Below, one piece after another: positions 8,671 to 17,062 of a stretch of DNA of 64,000 bases (positions within the stretch are counted from its first letter, which is position 1; the number at the start of each line of letters is the position of its first letter). The position numbers were made by a program, and so were the translations under genes. The stretch is from Pseudomonas sp. GD03944 (GTDB lineage Bacteria; Pseudomonadota; Gammaproteobacteria; Pseudomonadales; Pseudomonadaceae): the NCBI RefSeq assembly GCF_029839275.1, contig NZ_JAOCAH010000003.1:1-64000 (forward strand). The letters run 5' to 3'. The notes below the pieces were generated by a model, which did no database searches, was not told the DNA's origin, and saw nothing but the letters and a program-made list of their open reading frames with translations.

Positions 8671-9513
8671 TCAGCGGCTGGTGAAACGATGGAAGTGCTG
8701 GCGCTCGTTGCGCGCCATCCACTGGTTCAGCTGCCACAGGTCGGCGACTGGCACGTCGGTGAAGGGCAGGTGGTGCAGGTAACCGTCTGGGCCGAATTCG
8801 GGGGTCATGCTGGTGACGGCTTGGCCCCGGCGCTGCTGGCTGGTCCAGATGGTTTCCCAGTGGCGCTGGTGAAAGGCCAGGGTGTCGGCGTATTCCGGCG
8901 CGCCGGGGTGGGGCACCTGCGGGCCCTGGTCGTAGCCGACCCGGGCCTGGATATGGTCGACCCGCTCGGTGAAGGGGGTCAGGTCATCGATGGCGTCGTC
9001 CAGCAGGCGCTCGCAGGTCACCACCCAGTGGCTGATGTCGCTGGTGAAGCGCAGCTCAGGCACCTGGCGGATCAGGTCGAGGGTCACCCAGGGGCTGTAG
9101 AGGGAACGCCCCCGGTGGATCTCGAAGCAGCAGTGCAGGCCGCTGCGCTGGCCCAGTTCGGCGGCGCGACCGAAGAAGTCGACCTGTTCTGCCAGGGACC
9201 AGCGGTCGTTGCCAGCCAGGATATTGACCAGGCGCGGCGACAGTTCCGCCGCCCAACCGAGCTTGTCGGCGAGGTCCTGCAGGTGCACCTTGGGTGAGTC
9301 GCTCTGGCGCGGCAGCACCGGGGTGGAGGTGAACAGGGTGGCGATATAGGGGATGTGCTGCTCGCGCAGCAGGCGGGCGTTGCTGCTGCGCTGCACGGCG
9401 GTTTCGGGAACGCGGGCTTCGAGGCCGTCGAAACCGGCACCGAGCAATTCGTCGAGTGCCTGTTGCCAACTGCCGCGATACCCCCAGAGGGTGCGGAAGA
9501 GTTCCAGTCGCAT
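8671..9513 (-). CDS. Sugar phosphate isomerase/epimerase family TIM-barrel protein
   Basis: This 280-residue protein resembles the xylose-isomerase-like TIM barrel (AP endonuclease 2 family). It has acidic and histidine metal-ligand candidates in EARVPE, CCFEIHRG, TSDISHW and DHIQARVG. Members isomerise or epimerise sugars and hydroxy-oxo acids or act as hydrolases, so the function here is open. The start at 9513 is chosen because AGGAG is 6 bases upstream; in-frame ATGs further upstream lack a site. It is the first gene after the second palindromic promoter and is followed after 9 bases by the 2OG oxygenase. Confidence 0.8.
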   Translation of the reverse strand: MRLELFRTLWGYRGSWQQALDELLGAGFDGLEARVPETAVQRSSNARLLREQHIPYIATLFTSTPVLPRQSDSPKVHLQDLADKLGWAAELSPRLVNILAGNDRWSLAEQVDFFGRAAELGQRSGLHCCFEIHRGRSLYSPWVTLDLIRQVPELRFTSDISHWVVTCERLLDDAIDDLTPFTERVDHIQARVGYDQGPQVPHPGAPEYADTLAFHQRHWETIWTSQQRRGQAVTSMTPEFGPDGYLHHLPFTDVPVADLWQLNQWMARNERQHFHRFTSR

Positions 9514-9613
9514 GGCCATCTCCTGAGAGGGCGAGGGTCTGCGGCAGCTTGGCAAGGGGCGCGGCATGGCGCCCGGTGGTATCCGGCTGGAGCCGGTACC
9601 TCGTTATGGCCTC

Positions 9614-9683
9614 ATTCTTGGCCGGTTGGCGTGCGGGATAAATCCTCTTCAACAAATTCTTAGTTCAGTAAATCCTGAACTAA
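9614..9683 (-). promoter_or_regulatory. Second candidate GbuR operator and promoter
   Basis: The inverted repeat TTAGTTCAG-N6-CTGAACTAA at 9660-9683 shares the core AGTTCAG...TCCTGAACT with the gbuA site. A conserved AAGAAT (minus strand, 9614-9619) stands 38-39 bases from the palindrome in both promoters. A block reading CATAACGAG on the minus strand also recurs downstream. The site lies in the divergent region between the isomerase gene and the LysR gene, so it could both activate the operon and autoregulate the regulator. Confidence 0.65.
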
Positions 9684-9756
9684 AGGGGCGGAGCAGGGTG
9701 CCGCCGTTGCGACAGCAGCGCTACACTGGCTTCCCGTTCTCGCTGTGCGGCCCGCC

Positions 9757-10650
9757 ATGTCCTTTACCTTGCCCGACCTGAAACTGCTGCGCATCTTCGC
9801 CGCCATCGTCCGCCATCAGGGCTTTGCCGCCGCGCAGCAGGAACTGAACCTGTCCACCTCGGCGATCAGCACCTACATGAGCCAGCTGGAAAGCCAGCTC
9901 GGCATCGTCCTGTGCCACCGCGGGCGGGGCGGCTTCAGCCTGACCAGCAAGGGCGAACTGTTCCACCAGGAAACCCTGCGCCTGCTCGGCGAACTGGAAG
10001 GCTTCGAGCGCTACTCGGCGGCGCTCAAGGGCGAGTTGCGTGGCACCCTGAATCTGGGGGTGCTGGACTCCACCGTCAGCGACCCGGCCTTGCCACTGGC
10101 CGAGGTGATCGGTGCCTACAGCCAGGAATACCCCGGCGTGCACCTGCACCTGTCGGTGATGAGCCCCTACGAATTGCAGTTGGCGGTGATGGACAATCGC
10201 CTGGAGCTGGCCATCGGCGCCTTCTCCACGCGGATGAACGGCCTGATCTACCAGCCGCTGTACCGCGAGCAGCACTGGCTGTATTGCAGTGAGCGCCACC
10301 CGCTGTTCGAGCAGCGGCGCATCCCCATCGAGCTGATCACCCAGCAGCGCATGGTCGGCCGTGGCTACTGGAGCCAGGCGGAGCTGGCCCGCCATGGTTT
10401 CAAGCACAGCGCGGCGACGGTGGAGTCCATGGAGGCGCAACTGATCCTGGTGCTGTCCGGCGCCTACATCGGCTACCTGCCCGAGCACTACGCCCAGCAT
10501 TGGGTCGAGTCGGGGAAACTGCGGGTGCTGTCCCCGGCGACCTTCGGCTACCAGGCGCCGTTTTCCCTGATCCTGCGCCGCGGGCGGTCGCGCGAACCGC
10601 TGATCCAGACCTTCCGCGACCTGCTCAAGACCCAGCTCAACCAGGCCTGA
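9757..10650 (+). CDS. gbuR: LysR-family regulator, GbuR-like
   Basis: This 297-residue LysR-type regulator has an N-terminal winged helix-turn-helix (FAAAQQELNLSTSAISTYMSQLE, residues 23-45) and a C-terminal periplasmic-binding-like effector domain. Its N-terminus closely follows what I recall of P. aeruginosa GbuR, which activates gbuA in response to 4-guanidinobutanoate. The ATG at 9757 is preferred to a GTG four codons upstream because it begins MSFTLPDLKLL as in the family. It diverges from the isomerase/oxygenase operon, and the palindrome at 9660-9683 lies between them. The symbol rests on similarity and locus. Confidence 0.8.
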   Translation: MSFTLPDLKLLRIFAAIVRHQGFAAAQQELNLSTSAISTYMSQLESQLGIVLCHRGRGGFSLTSKGELFHQETLRLLGELEGFERYSAALKGELRGTLNLGVLDSTVSDPALPLAEVIGAYSQEYPGVHLHLSVMSPYELQLAVMDNRLELAIGAFSTRMNGLIYQPLYREQHWLYCSERHPLFEQRRIPIELITQQRMVGRGYWSQAELARHGFKHSAATVESMEAQLILVLSGAYIGYLPEHYAQHWVESGKLRVLSPATFGYQAPFSLILRRGRSREPLIQTFRDLLKTQLNQA

Positions 10651-10662
10651 GCCGGTTCGCTG

Positions 10663-11580
10663 TCAGCCCTGCTTCGGCGCGGCAGGCACCGCCGCCGGCA
10701 ATGCCGGCGTGCGCACCACCAGCCACAGGGCGATGGCGATCAGCACGCCGCCGTACAGGTAGCTCCAGGACAGCGGCTCGTCCAGCAGCAGGGCGCCCCA
10801 CAGCACCCCGAACGGGGGGATCAGGAAGGTGGTGGTCGAGGCCTTGATCGGGCCGACGTCGCTCAGCAGGCGGAAGTACAGGACGTAGGCGAACGCGGTG
10901 CAGACGAAGCCCAGGCCCGCCAGCGACAGCCAGACCTCCAGGCCACCCCAACTGGCCGGTGGTTGCACGATCAATGAACCACCGAACAGCGGCAGTATGA
11001 ACAGACTGGCGCCGCACAGGCTGGCGAACGCCGTGAGCCGGTTGTCCAGGCCGCCTTGCTGGCCGATCCAGCGTCGGGTCAGGAAGCCGGCGAAGCCGTA
11101 GCAGGCGGTCGCCACCAGGCAGGCGCCAGCGCCGAGCAGCAGCGACAGGTCGAAGTCCACCGGGCCGGTCTGGGTCAGTACGCCCACGCCGAACAACCCC
11201 AGTGCCACGCCTGCCGCCTTGCTGGGCGTGATCGCTTCAGAGAAGAACAGCATGCCGATCAGCACGCCCATCATGGGGGTGGTGGCGTTGAGGATTGCCG
11301 AGTAACCGGCCGGCAGCACCAGCGCCGCCAGGCAGTACATTACCGACGGCAGGCCGGCGTTGATCACCCCGAGCACCAGGCAATGCCTGAGCTTGCCGCG
11401 AAAATCCCAGCTCACCCGCATCAGCAGCAACACCGCCAGCAGGCCGAGCATGCCCAGGCTGGCGCGGAAGAACGCGGTCGGCACGCTGCCCAGCACCGGC
11501 GCTACGATGCGCATGAACAGAAAGCTCGCGCCCCAGATGGCGGCCAGGGAAAGCAGGCGCAACAGATCGACAAGACGCAC
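10663..11580 (-). CDS. EamA/DMT-family transporter
   Basis: This 305-residue inner-membrane protein has ten hydrophobic segments in two homologous EamA halves (AAIWGASFLFMRI near the N-terminus, PPFGVLWGALLLDE in the second half). Drug/metabolite transporters of this type usually export metabolites or amino acids. The GTG start at 11580 is chosen because GAGGAGG lies 5 bases upstream. It is convergent with the LysR gene, only 12 bases apart, so it is probably unrelated to the gbu locus. The substrate cannot be told. Confidence 0.85.
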   Translation of the reverse strand: MRLVDLLRLLSLAAIWGASFLFMRIVAPVLGSVPTAFFRASLGMLGLLAVLLLMRVSWDFRGKLRHCLVLGVINAGLPSVMYCLAALVLPAGYSAILNATTPMMGVLIGMLFFSEAITPSKAAGVALGLFGVGVLTQTGPVDFDLSLLLGAGACLVATACYGFAGFLTRRWIGQQGGLDNRLTAFASLCGASLFILPLFGGSLIVQPPASWGGLEVWLSLAGLGFVCTAFAYVLYFRLLSDVGPIKASTTTFLIPPFGVLWGALLLDEPLSWSYLYGGVLIAIALWLVVRTPALPAAVPAAPKQG

Positions 11581-11757
11581 AGTGACCTCCTCGTGGGGTA
11601 CAGAGGCATGCAGTGTTGCCGGGCGAAGACGCCAAGGCAATCCGGATTCGGCTTTTAAATCGAGGGGCCCAGGATTTCGCAACACCTAACGCCTCCCTGT
11701 GAAGCAGGAGGCTACGGTGGCGTTGCCTGGGAGAGGGCGTTCCATGTGATGAGAAGG

Positions 11758-11783
11758 GCCCGCCCGGCAGTTGTCGGGCGGGC
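11758..11783 (-). terminator. Rho-independent terminator after the porin gene
   Basis: A 9-bp GC-rich stem (GCCCGCCCG with its complement) and an 8-base loop lie 7 bases beyond the stop of the minus-strand porin gene. They are followed on that strand by CCTTCTC. The U tract is poor, so efficiency is uncertain. Confidence 0.7.
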
Positions 11784-11790
11784 TTTAAGA

Positions 11791-13011
11791 TCAGAAGTAA
11801 TAGCCGATGTTGATGTTGGTCCGGTGGTACCAGTCGTTGCTGCCAACCGAGCTGGTGCTGCTCCACCCGGTGCCGTTCTCGGCACCGCCAAACGGATTGG
11901 CGTTGCGTGCCCAGGTGAAATCGATCCAGGCCATGATCGGCATGGCCAGGAACTGCGCGCCAACGGTGAACATCTGCGAATCGTCCCAGCCGTTCTTGTC
12001 TTTCATCATCCGGCTGTAGTCCGTGTACAGCTTGATCTTCTTCAGTTGGCCCAGGTTCGGGGTGAATACGTCGTAGCCAAGGCTGACGGTGGCAATGGTT
12101 GCCTTCGAGGCGATCAGGAAGGCCGGCGTCAGGCCGTTACCGCCCATCAGCACCGAGTCTTCGCTGACGCCTGCGGGGTTCTTTGGATCGTATTCATATC
12201 GAATCGCCTGGCTGGTCAGGGTCCATGGCCCGCGATTGAGGATGGCGTGCACGCCGCCGGCCCAGTAGCTGCCATTGTCATCGGTGGTGGCGTTGTACAG
12301 CTGGGCAGCGGCCAGCGAGGCGCCGATTTCGGTCTTCCAGTCTTCGCCGCTGAACGTCCGGGCGAGCCGGCCATTGAGCTGATTACGCTTTTCGTTGTCC
12401 TGGCGCGAATGGGCAACGGGCACGGCATTGTCCGCGAGATCGGCATAGCGGCCGACTTCGGGGGAGTAGCGCAGGCTGGACGGCATCATGCGAGGGAAAT
12501 AGCCCAGTTGCAGGTTCCAGTTAGGGTCCTTGTAGCTGTACTTGAGGCCTGCGCCGGCGCTGGAGGCGTAGCCCATGAAGAACGGGATGTGGTAGGTCCA
12601 GCCGAATTGCGGGTAGGGCTCCAGGCCGAACGGTTTGAAGGGCGCACCCAGTTGCAGATTGGCCTGAGGGGTGAAGCGATAGCCGATGTAGCCGCGGTCG
12701 ATGGAGCGTTTGCCGTCGTCCTGGAACCAGTAGCCAATATCGCTGAACAGTTGCTGGTGGCTGGCTTGCACGTCGAGGCGAAAGGTATCGAACAGGAAGC
12801 GGCCGTTGTTTTCGGTGGTCTCCCAGTGCTCGTTGCGGTAGTTGGTGCGCAGGGTTCCGCCTATGTCCAGGGTGCTCTGACCATCGTCGCTGTGCCAGGT
12901 CATGTGCGGGAAGGGTTTCTTTGCCGCCGGCGGTTTGTCGGAGACGGGTTCGGTTGCCAGGCAGGCGGTACTGCTGAACAGCAAACCGAGGCTCAATACA
13001 TAGTTGTTCAT
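11791..13011 (-). CDS. Outer-membrane beta-barrel porin
   Basis: This 406-residue protein has a signal peptide (MNNYVLSLGLLFSSTACLA), many alternating amphipathic strands and a C-terminal aromatic residue (NINIGYYF), the usual signal for the BAM complex. I do not recognise the exact porin family. The start at 13011 has AAGGG 7 bases upstream. It lies directly downstream of the catabolic operon, separated from it by a strong terminator, and has its own upstream region. It may admit the aromatic substrate of that operon, which is inference from position. Confidence 0.8.
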   Translation of the reverse strand: MNNYVLSLGLLFSSTACLATEPVSDKPPAAKKPFPHMTWHSDDGQSTLDIGGTLRTNYRNEHWETTENNGRFLFDTFRLDVQASHQQLFSDIGYWFQDDGKRSIDRGYIGYRFTPQANLQLGAPFKPFGLEPYPQFGWTYHIPFFMGYASSAGAGLKYSYKDPNWNLQLGYFPRMMPSSLRYSPEVGRYADLADNAVPVAHSRQDNEKRNQLNGRLARTFSGEDWKTEIGASLAAAQLYNATTDDNGSYWAGGVHAILNRGPWTLTSQAIRYEYDPKNPAGVSEDSVLMGGNGLTPAFLIASKATIATVSLGYDVFTPNLGQLKKIKLYTDYSRMMKDKNGWDDSQMFTVGAQFLAMPIMAWIDFTWARNANPFGGAENGTGWSSTSSVGSNDWYHRTNINIGYYF

Positions 13012-13391
13012 ATTAATGCCCTTCAGGTTGAGCACTTTCCTGCGACAACACGCTCCCCTCGCCTGAACAATGGCGTGATAAAAATCGAGATGTGTCGAAT
13101 AAAGTGCAGCGTATGGATCGGTTTTTTTATTGTTTTACAGATGAAAACTTTTAAAGGTTGAGGCAGAGGGGAAAGAGCAGAAACTGTGCCAGCCGAGAGG
13201 GTTCTTCTGTCGAGATAAATTTCATTTAAAACAATTATTTATATTTGAACGAGCAGCTCTGTGCCGTATCTGGAACGGCGCGGAATATAAGTAACAGCCG
13301 CGTGGGGAAACGGTGGCGCCAATACGCAAGGTGATGCGGATCGGTACGTTCGTTGTTTGGTAAGTGGAATCTTTGCCGCATTGTTTTACGC
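13012..13391. other. AT-rich upstream region of the porin gene
   Basis: No convincing gene was found in this 380-base stretch. It is much richer in A and T than its surroundings and must hold the porin promoter. The 10-mer ATTGTTTTAC occurs at 13129-13138 and 13380-13389. I could not identify a clear operator. Confidence 0.5.
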
Positions 13392-13419
13392 AAAAAAAAA
13401 CCGACCCTGATGGGTCGGT
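13392..13419 (-). terminator. Strong terminator of the catabolic operon
   Basis: On the minus strand an 8-bp stem (ACCGACCC with its complement) and a 4-base loop are followed by eight T residues. It lies 24 bases after the stop of the reductase gene and closes the long minus-strand operon that begins near 28512. Confidence 0.93.
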
Positions 13420-13443
13420 CAAAGTGTGGAGCAACTCGGTCAG

Positions 13444-14403
13444 TCAGATATCCAGCACCAATCGGCGGCTCTTGCAGCCAGACACACAGACCATCATCGA
13501 TCTGTTCGCCGCCCGTTCGGCTTTGGTCAGCACACCATCGCGGTGGTCGAGTTCGCCTTCCAGTACCGGTGTTTCACAGGAGCCGCACACCCCTTCACGG
13601 CAGCTGTATTCGATATCGCACCCTGCTTCGAGCAGCACATCCAGCAGGTTCACGCCAGGTTCGACAGCCAGTGTCTTGCCCGACCGGCTAAGCTCGACGC
13701 TGTAGCGGTCCAGGGCATCCGCCGAGGGCGGCAACTCGGCTGCGCTGAAACGCTCGATATGCGCATGCGCATAACCCAGGCGCTCACAGGCTCCTTCAAA
13801 GGCGTCGAGCATCGGTGTCGGCCCGCAGCAATAGAAGTGCGTATCGGTCGGCCGCCCCACCAGATACCCGGCCAGATTCGGCAGGGCATCTTTCTCGTCA
13901 TTGAAGTGGTAGATCACCTTGCCGCCGCTCTCGGCGATTTCTTCCAGCAACGCTGCCTCGCGGCGGGAGCGGGCGCAGTAGATCAGCTCGACCGACCTGC
14001 CCAGCGCCAGCAATTGGCGAAACATGCAATAGATCGGCGTGATACCGATGCCGCCCGCCACCAGCACGCTGTTGCTGGCGTGGGTGTCGAGGGCGAAATT
14101 GTTACGTGGCTGGGAGATTTTCAGCTCGCTGCCCACCCGCAATTGCTCGTGAACGAAGCGCGAGCCGCCGCGGCTGTTGCGGTCGCGCAGGATGCCGACC
14201 ACGTAACGGCCCTGGTCGCTCGGCGCGTTGAGCAGTGAGTAGCTGCGCACCAGGCCGTTGGCCAGGTGCAGGTCGATGTGGGAGCCGGCCTCGAACGGCG
14301 CGAACACGCTATCGCCCCAGGGGCGTAGCTCGACGCTGATGATCCCTTCGGCTTCATGGCGCAGGGTGTGCACCAGCGCGCTGACTACGGATGCGTTCGA
14401 CAT
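13444..14403 (-). CDS. Rieske-oxygenase reductase (VanB/phthalate dioxygenase reductase type)
   Basis: This 319-residue protein has three parts. An FNR-like flavin domain carries RSYSL. An NAD(H)-binding domain carries VAGGIGITPIYCM and the CGPTPML motif. A C-terminal plant-type [2Fe-2S] domain has cysteines in YSCREGVCGSCETP and a final cysteine in MMVCVSGC. It would pass electrons from NADH to the Rieske oxygenase encoded immediately upstream. The start at 14403 has GAGGTGG upstream; an ATG four codons earlier overlaps the preceding stop and has no site. It is the last gene of the operon. Confidence 0.92.
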   Translation of the reverse strand: MSNASVVSALVHTLRHEAEGIISVELRPWGDSVFAPFEAGSHIDLHLANGLVRSYSLLNAPSDQGRYVVGILRDRNSRGGSRFVHEQLRVGSELKISQPRNNFALDTHASNSVLVAGGIGITPIYCMFRQLLALGRSVELIYCARSRREAALLEEIAESGGKVIYHFNDEKDALPNLAGYLVGRPTDTHFYCCGPTPMLDAFEGACERLGYAHAHIERFSAAELPPSADALDRYSVELSRSGKTLAVEPGVNLLDVLLEAGCDIEYSCREGVCGSCETPVLEGELDHRDGVLTKAERAANRSMMVCVSGCKSRRLVLDI

Positions 14404-14411
14404 CGTCCACC

Positions 14412-15446
14412 TCATGGCAGTTGCTTGGCTTCGATCAGGGCCAATTGCTCCTTGGCCTTGCCCTTGAGGTAGCGGCGCAGGCGGACCACGCCCAGGTCAT
14501 GCTGGTAGAGGTTCTCGCGCTGATTGGCGTCGAACTCCATGAACTCCAGCAGCACGCGGTCCTGCTCCAGCACCGCCCAGTGGCGTGCTTCGAGGCGGTT
14601 CTTGTAGAGGAAGCGCCAGGTGTCGCGCTGCCAGCCGGTCAGCGGTCGGGCGCGCCAGTGGAAGACTGCCGATAGCGCCCGGCTGCTCGGGGTGTAGCTG
14701 CCGATGATGGTGAAGTTGCCACCCGGGCCACCAGTCTTCGGGTAGGGTATTTCCAGGCGTAGCCAGTGGCAGCCGTTGTCGAGGAATTCGGTCCAGTCGA
14801 AGTTGACCCCGCGCTGGCCTTCTTTCTCGAAGAAGAAGCCTTGTGCGGTGTCACGGGTGATGAACCTGGCGGTGGCTTCGCCCTCGCTCATGGAGTGGGA
14901 CATCTTGTGCAGGTAGGTGCCGTGCATGGGGTCCATGACGTTGTCGAGCACGTAGCGATAGTCGCCTTTCCACTCGGTGTAGCAGAGGAAGCTGCTCCAC
15001 TCGGGGGAACTCAATTGCTCGGGCAATACCAGCTCCGGTGGTGTCTCCAGGTGCGGGTCGTCGGCATTGAACAGGAAGATCGCGCCAGCGGTCTCGCGGG
15101 TATGGAACATCCGCGTCGGGCGGCTGCCTTCGAGCTTGCAGCCGGGGCTGCCGGGGACCTTGGTCACCGTGCCGTCGCAGCGCACTTCGACGCCGTGGTA
15201 CGGGCACTGCAGGCGGTCGCCCAGTACCGGGCCCTGCGACAGCGGCGCGCCGCGGTGCGGGCAATGGTCTTCCAGGGCGTGAACGCGACCATCGTTGTCG
15301 CGCCACAGGGCGATCTTGTAACCCAGGCGGCGAATCGAGACGGGTTTGTGGGTCAGCAGCGCCGATGGCAGCACCGGGAACCAGAGGTCTTTCAGGCCAT
15401 TGGCCAGGTGGTGTTCAACAGGGTCGGCGGTCAGTTGCATATTCAT
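14412..15446 (-). CDS. Rieske non-heme iron oxygenase, VanA-like alpha subunit
   Basis: This 344-residue oxygenase has a Rieske [2Fe-2S] motif (C62-P-H64 and C81-P-Y-H84). Its mononuclear iron site is DNVMDPMHGTYLH, with D172, H175 and H180. Single-subunit enzymes of this group (vanillate demethylase, dicamba demethylase, phthalate and aryl-acid oxygenases) O-demethylate or hydroxylate aromatic acids using a separate reductase, which is the next gene. The start has AAGGA 8 bases upstream. The substrate is not evident. It may act late in the pathway or extend the substrate range. Confidence 0.92.
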   Translation of the reverse strand: MNMQLTADPVEHHLANGLKDLWFPVLPSALLTHKPVSIRRLGYKIALWRDNDGRVHALEDHCPHRGAPLSQGPVLGDRLQCPYHGVEVRCDGTVTKVPGSPGCKLEGSRPTRMFHTRETAGAIFLFNADDPHLETPPELVLPEQLSSPEWSSFLCYTEWKGDYRYVLDNVMDPMHGTYLHKMSHSMSEGEATARFITRDTAQGFFFEKEGQRGVNFDWTEFLDNGCHWLRLEIPYPKTGGPGGNFTIIGSYTPSSRALSAVFHWRARPLTGWQRDTWRFLYKNRLEARHWAVLEQDRVLLEFMEFDANQRENLYQHDLGVVRLRRYLKGKAKEQLALIEAKQLP

Positions 15447-15467
15447 CTTGTTATTCCTTGTGCCGGG

Positions 15468-15695
15468 TCATTCGCCCAGCCGGGCCATCAGGGTTTTATA
15501 GGCCTCCTCGGTCCACTCGCCGCTGGTCAGCGGGCAGGGCGGCCCGGCCAGGTTGAGGTGGGCGAGCAGCGCCGGCAGTTCGCTCACGCCGTTGCCGAAT
15601 GCGCGTTCTATGGCGTCACCCAGCAGCTCTTCGAACTGGGTGTTGGGCCGCGTGCGAGCCTGATGGGGCTCGAGGAATCGTTCGCTGGTGCTCAT
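15468..15695 (-). CDS. Conserved small operon protein of unknown function
   Basis: This 75-residue soluble protein begins MSTSERFLEPHQARTRPNTQFEELLGDAIERAF and has a strong GGAGG site 8 bases before its ATG. It is mainly helical in appearance, with no signal or membrane segment and no cysteines for a ferredoxin role. I recall similar short proteins next to Rieske oxygenase genes, sometimes labelled recombinase-like helix-turn-helix, but cannot confirm a function. It lies 21 bases before the oxygenase gene and is probably co-translated with it. Confidence 0.75.
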   Translation of the reverse strand: MSTSERFLEPHQARTRPNTQFEELLGDAIERAFGNGVSELPALLAHLNLAGPPCPLTSGEWTEEAYKTLMARLGE

Positions 15696-15900
15696 GTCAT
15701 TGACCTCCGTTGCGTATCCGTTCGCGGATCGTTTCGCGTACCGGAATAAAGGGGGGGGGTCGGGAAAACCTCAGTGCTGAACGGGGCCCCGCTCTGGTTG
15801 AGCTCGACCGGGGCTGGCGCGAGGCCCGGCGGCAGGCGCAGGGCCTCGCGCCATGAAGCCGGGCCATGCTTGAACCGTTCGGTGCTCAACAAGGCGCGGC
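15696..15900 (-). other. Spacer with a nine-G tract and a doubtful 70-codon frame
   Basis: An open frame (15692-15904) starts on ATGA overlapping the stop of the monooxygenase gene and ends on ATGA overlapping the start of the 75-residue gene. It has no ribosome-binding site and a low-complexity sequence. The next gene's strong site lies inside it, so I do not call it a gene. It holds a run of nine G (15751-15759), which could be a slippage hotspot or a sequencing-sensitive point. Confidence 0.4.
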
Positions 15901-17049
15901 TCATGCACAGACCGCGTTATTGGTGGGCACGGCCCAGGCGTCATAGCCGTAGACCCAGTCGGCGTTGCCGCCGTCCTTGAGCCACTGGTTGCCCCGCGAG
16001 CCGATCTGGATCTGGCTGGTGCGCTCAAGGCGCGCTTGCTGGTAAGCCTGCAAAGCCGCGGCAACGGATGCCGGGCTGTCGATGTCTTGCAGGTGGCGTG
16101 CAAGCACCACCGCGTCTTCGATGGCCTGGCCGGCACCCTGAGCCATGAACGGCATCATCGGGTGGCAGGCATCGCCCAGCAGGGTGATCCGCCCCTTGGA
16201 CCAGAACGGTAGCGGGTCGCGCTCATACAGTGCCGTCTTGAGCACATCGCTGCAGGCATCGAGCAGGGCGCGGGCATCCGGGTGGAACCCTTGATAGTGG
16301 CTGCGCAACTCGTCGGCATCACCTGCGCTGGTCCAGGACTCTTCATGCCAGCTGTCTTGAGCCGTGGTGGCGAAGATGAAAATGTCTTTGCCCTGATTCA
16401 GCGGGAACGTGACGATCTGGCTTTGCGGGTTCGGTCCCCACCATTTGGTGAACGCCTGGATGTTCGGCACATGCGCGACCCGCTCGGTCGGAACCACCGC
16501 GCGGTAAGCCACCACACCGGTGAAACGCGGATGCTCTTCGCCAAACAGTGCGTTGCGCACCACCGAGTGGATACCGTCGGCGCCGATCAGTACATCGCAA
16601 TGGTGCTGGCTGCCATCCCTGAAATGCAGGGTAATGCCGTCGTCAGCCTGTTCCACCCATTCGGCGCGCTTGGCGAACTGCACCTGCTGTCGCGGAAAAA
16701 CGTCGGCCAGCGCCGCGAGCAGATCGGCACGGTGGATGGTCAGTTGCGGTGCGCCGTATTTCTGCTCAGCGGTGTCGGACATTTCCAGGCGCGAGGTTTC
16801 TTCGCCACTGTCCCACATCCGGCTGATGCGGTGGGTGGGCCGGGCGGCAGGGATCCGCACGGCGGGGCCGATACCCAGACCATCCAGCGCGCGCACCGCG
16901 TTGGGCGTGAGGTTGATGTCGGCGCCGACCCGCAGGAAGGCTCTGGACTGCTCGAATACGGTGACCTGGTGCCCGGCTCGTTGCAAGGCAATGGCAGCCG
17001 TCAAACCACCGATGCCTGCACCGGCGATTGCAATATTCAGGGAATGCAT
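15901..17049 (-). CDS. FAD-dependent aromatic monooxygenase, NicC/salicylate-hydroxylase-like
   Basis: This 382-residue class A flavin monooxygenase has the FAD dinucleotide motif GAGIGG (residues 10-15), the DG motif in LIGADGIHS and the ribityl-binding GDACHPM. Its length and C-terminal WVYGYD strongly resemble 6-hydroxynicotinate 3-monooxygenase (NicC) of P. putida as I recall it. Salicylate 1-hydroxylase is a more distant relative. It likely performs decarboxylative or ortho hydroxylation of a hydroxy-aromatic or pyridine carboxylic acid, preparing the ring for cleavage by the dioxygenase encoded just upstream. The start at 17049 has AGGAG 6 bases upstream. Confidence 0.88.
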   Translation of the reverse strand: MHSLNIAIAGAGIGGLTAAIALQRAGHQVTVFEQSRAFLRVGADINLTPNAVRALDGLGIGPAVRIPAARPTHRISRMWDSGEETSRLEMSDTAEQKYGAPQLTIHRADLLAALADVFPRQQVQFAKRAEWVEQADDGITLHFRDGSQHHCDVLIGADGIHSVVRNALFGEEHPRFTGVVAYRAVVPTERVAHVPNIQAFTKWWGPNPQSQIVTFPLNQGKDIFIFATTAQDSWHEESWTSAGDADELRSHYQGFHPDARALLDACSDVLKTALYERDPLPFWSKGRITLLGDACHPMMPFMAQGAGQAIEDAVVLARHLQDIDSPASVAAALQAYQQARLERTSQIQIGSRGNQWLKDGGNADWVYGYDAWAVPTNNAVCA

Positions 17050-17062
17050 GGGTAACTCCTGC

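Noticed and set aside
9945-10700. Whether the LysR gene and the EamA gene form one functional unit
   Set aside because: They are convergent and 12 bases apart, with no shared control region.
15692-15904. 70-codon frame with ATGA overlaps at both ends as a gene
   Set aside because: There is no ribosome-binding site, it includes the next gene's strong site, and its sequence is low-complexity.
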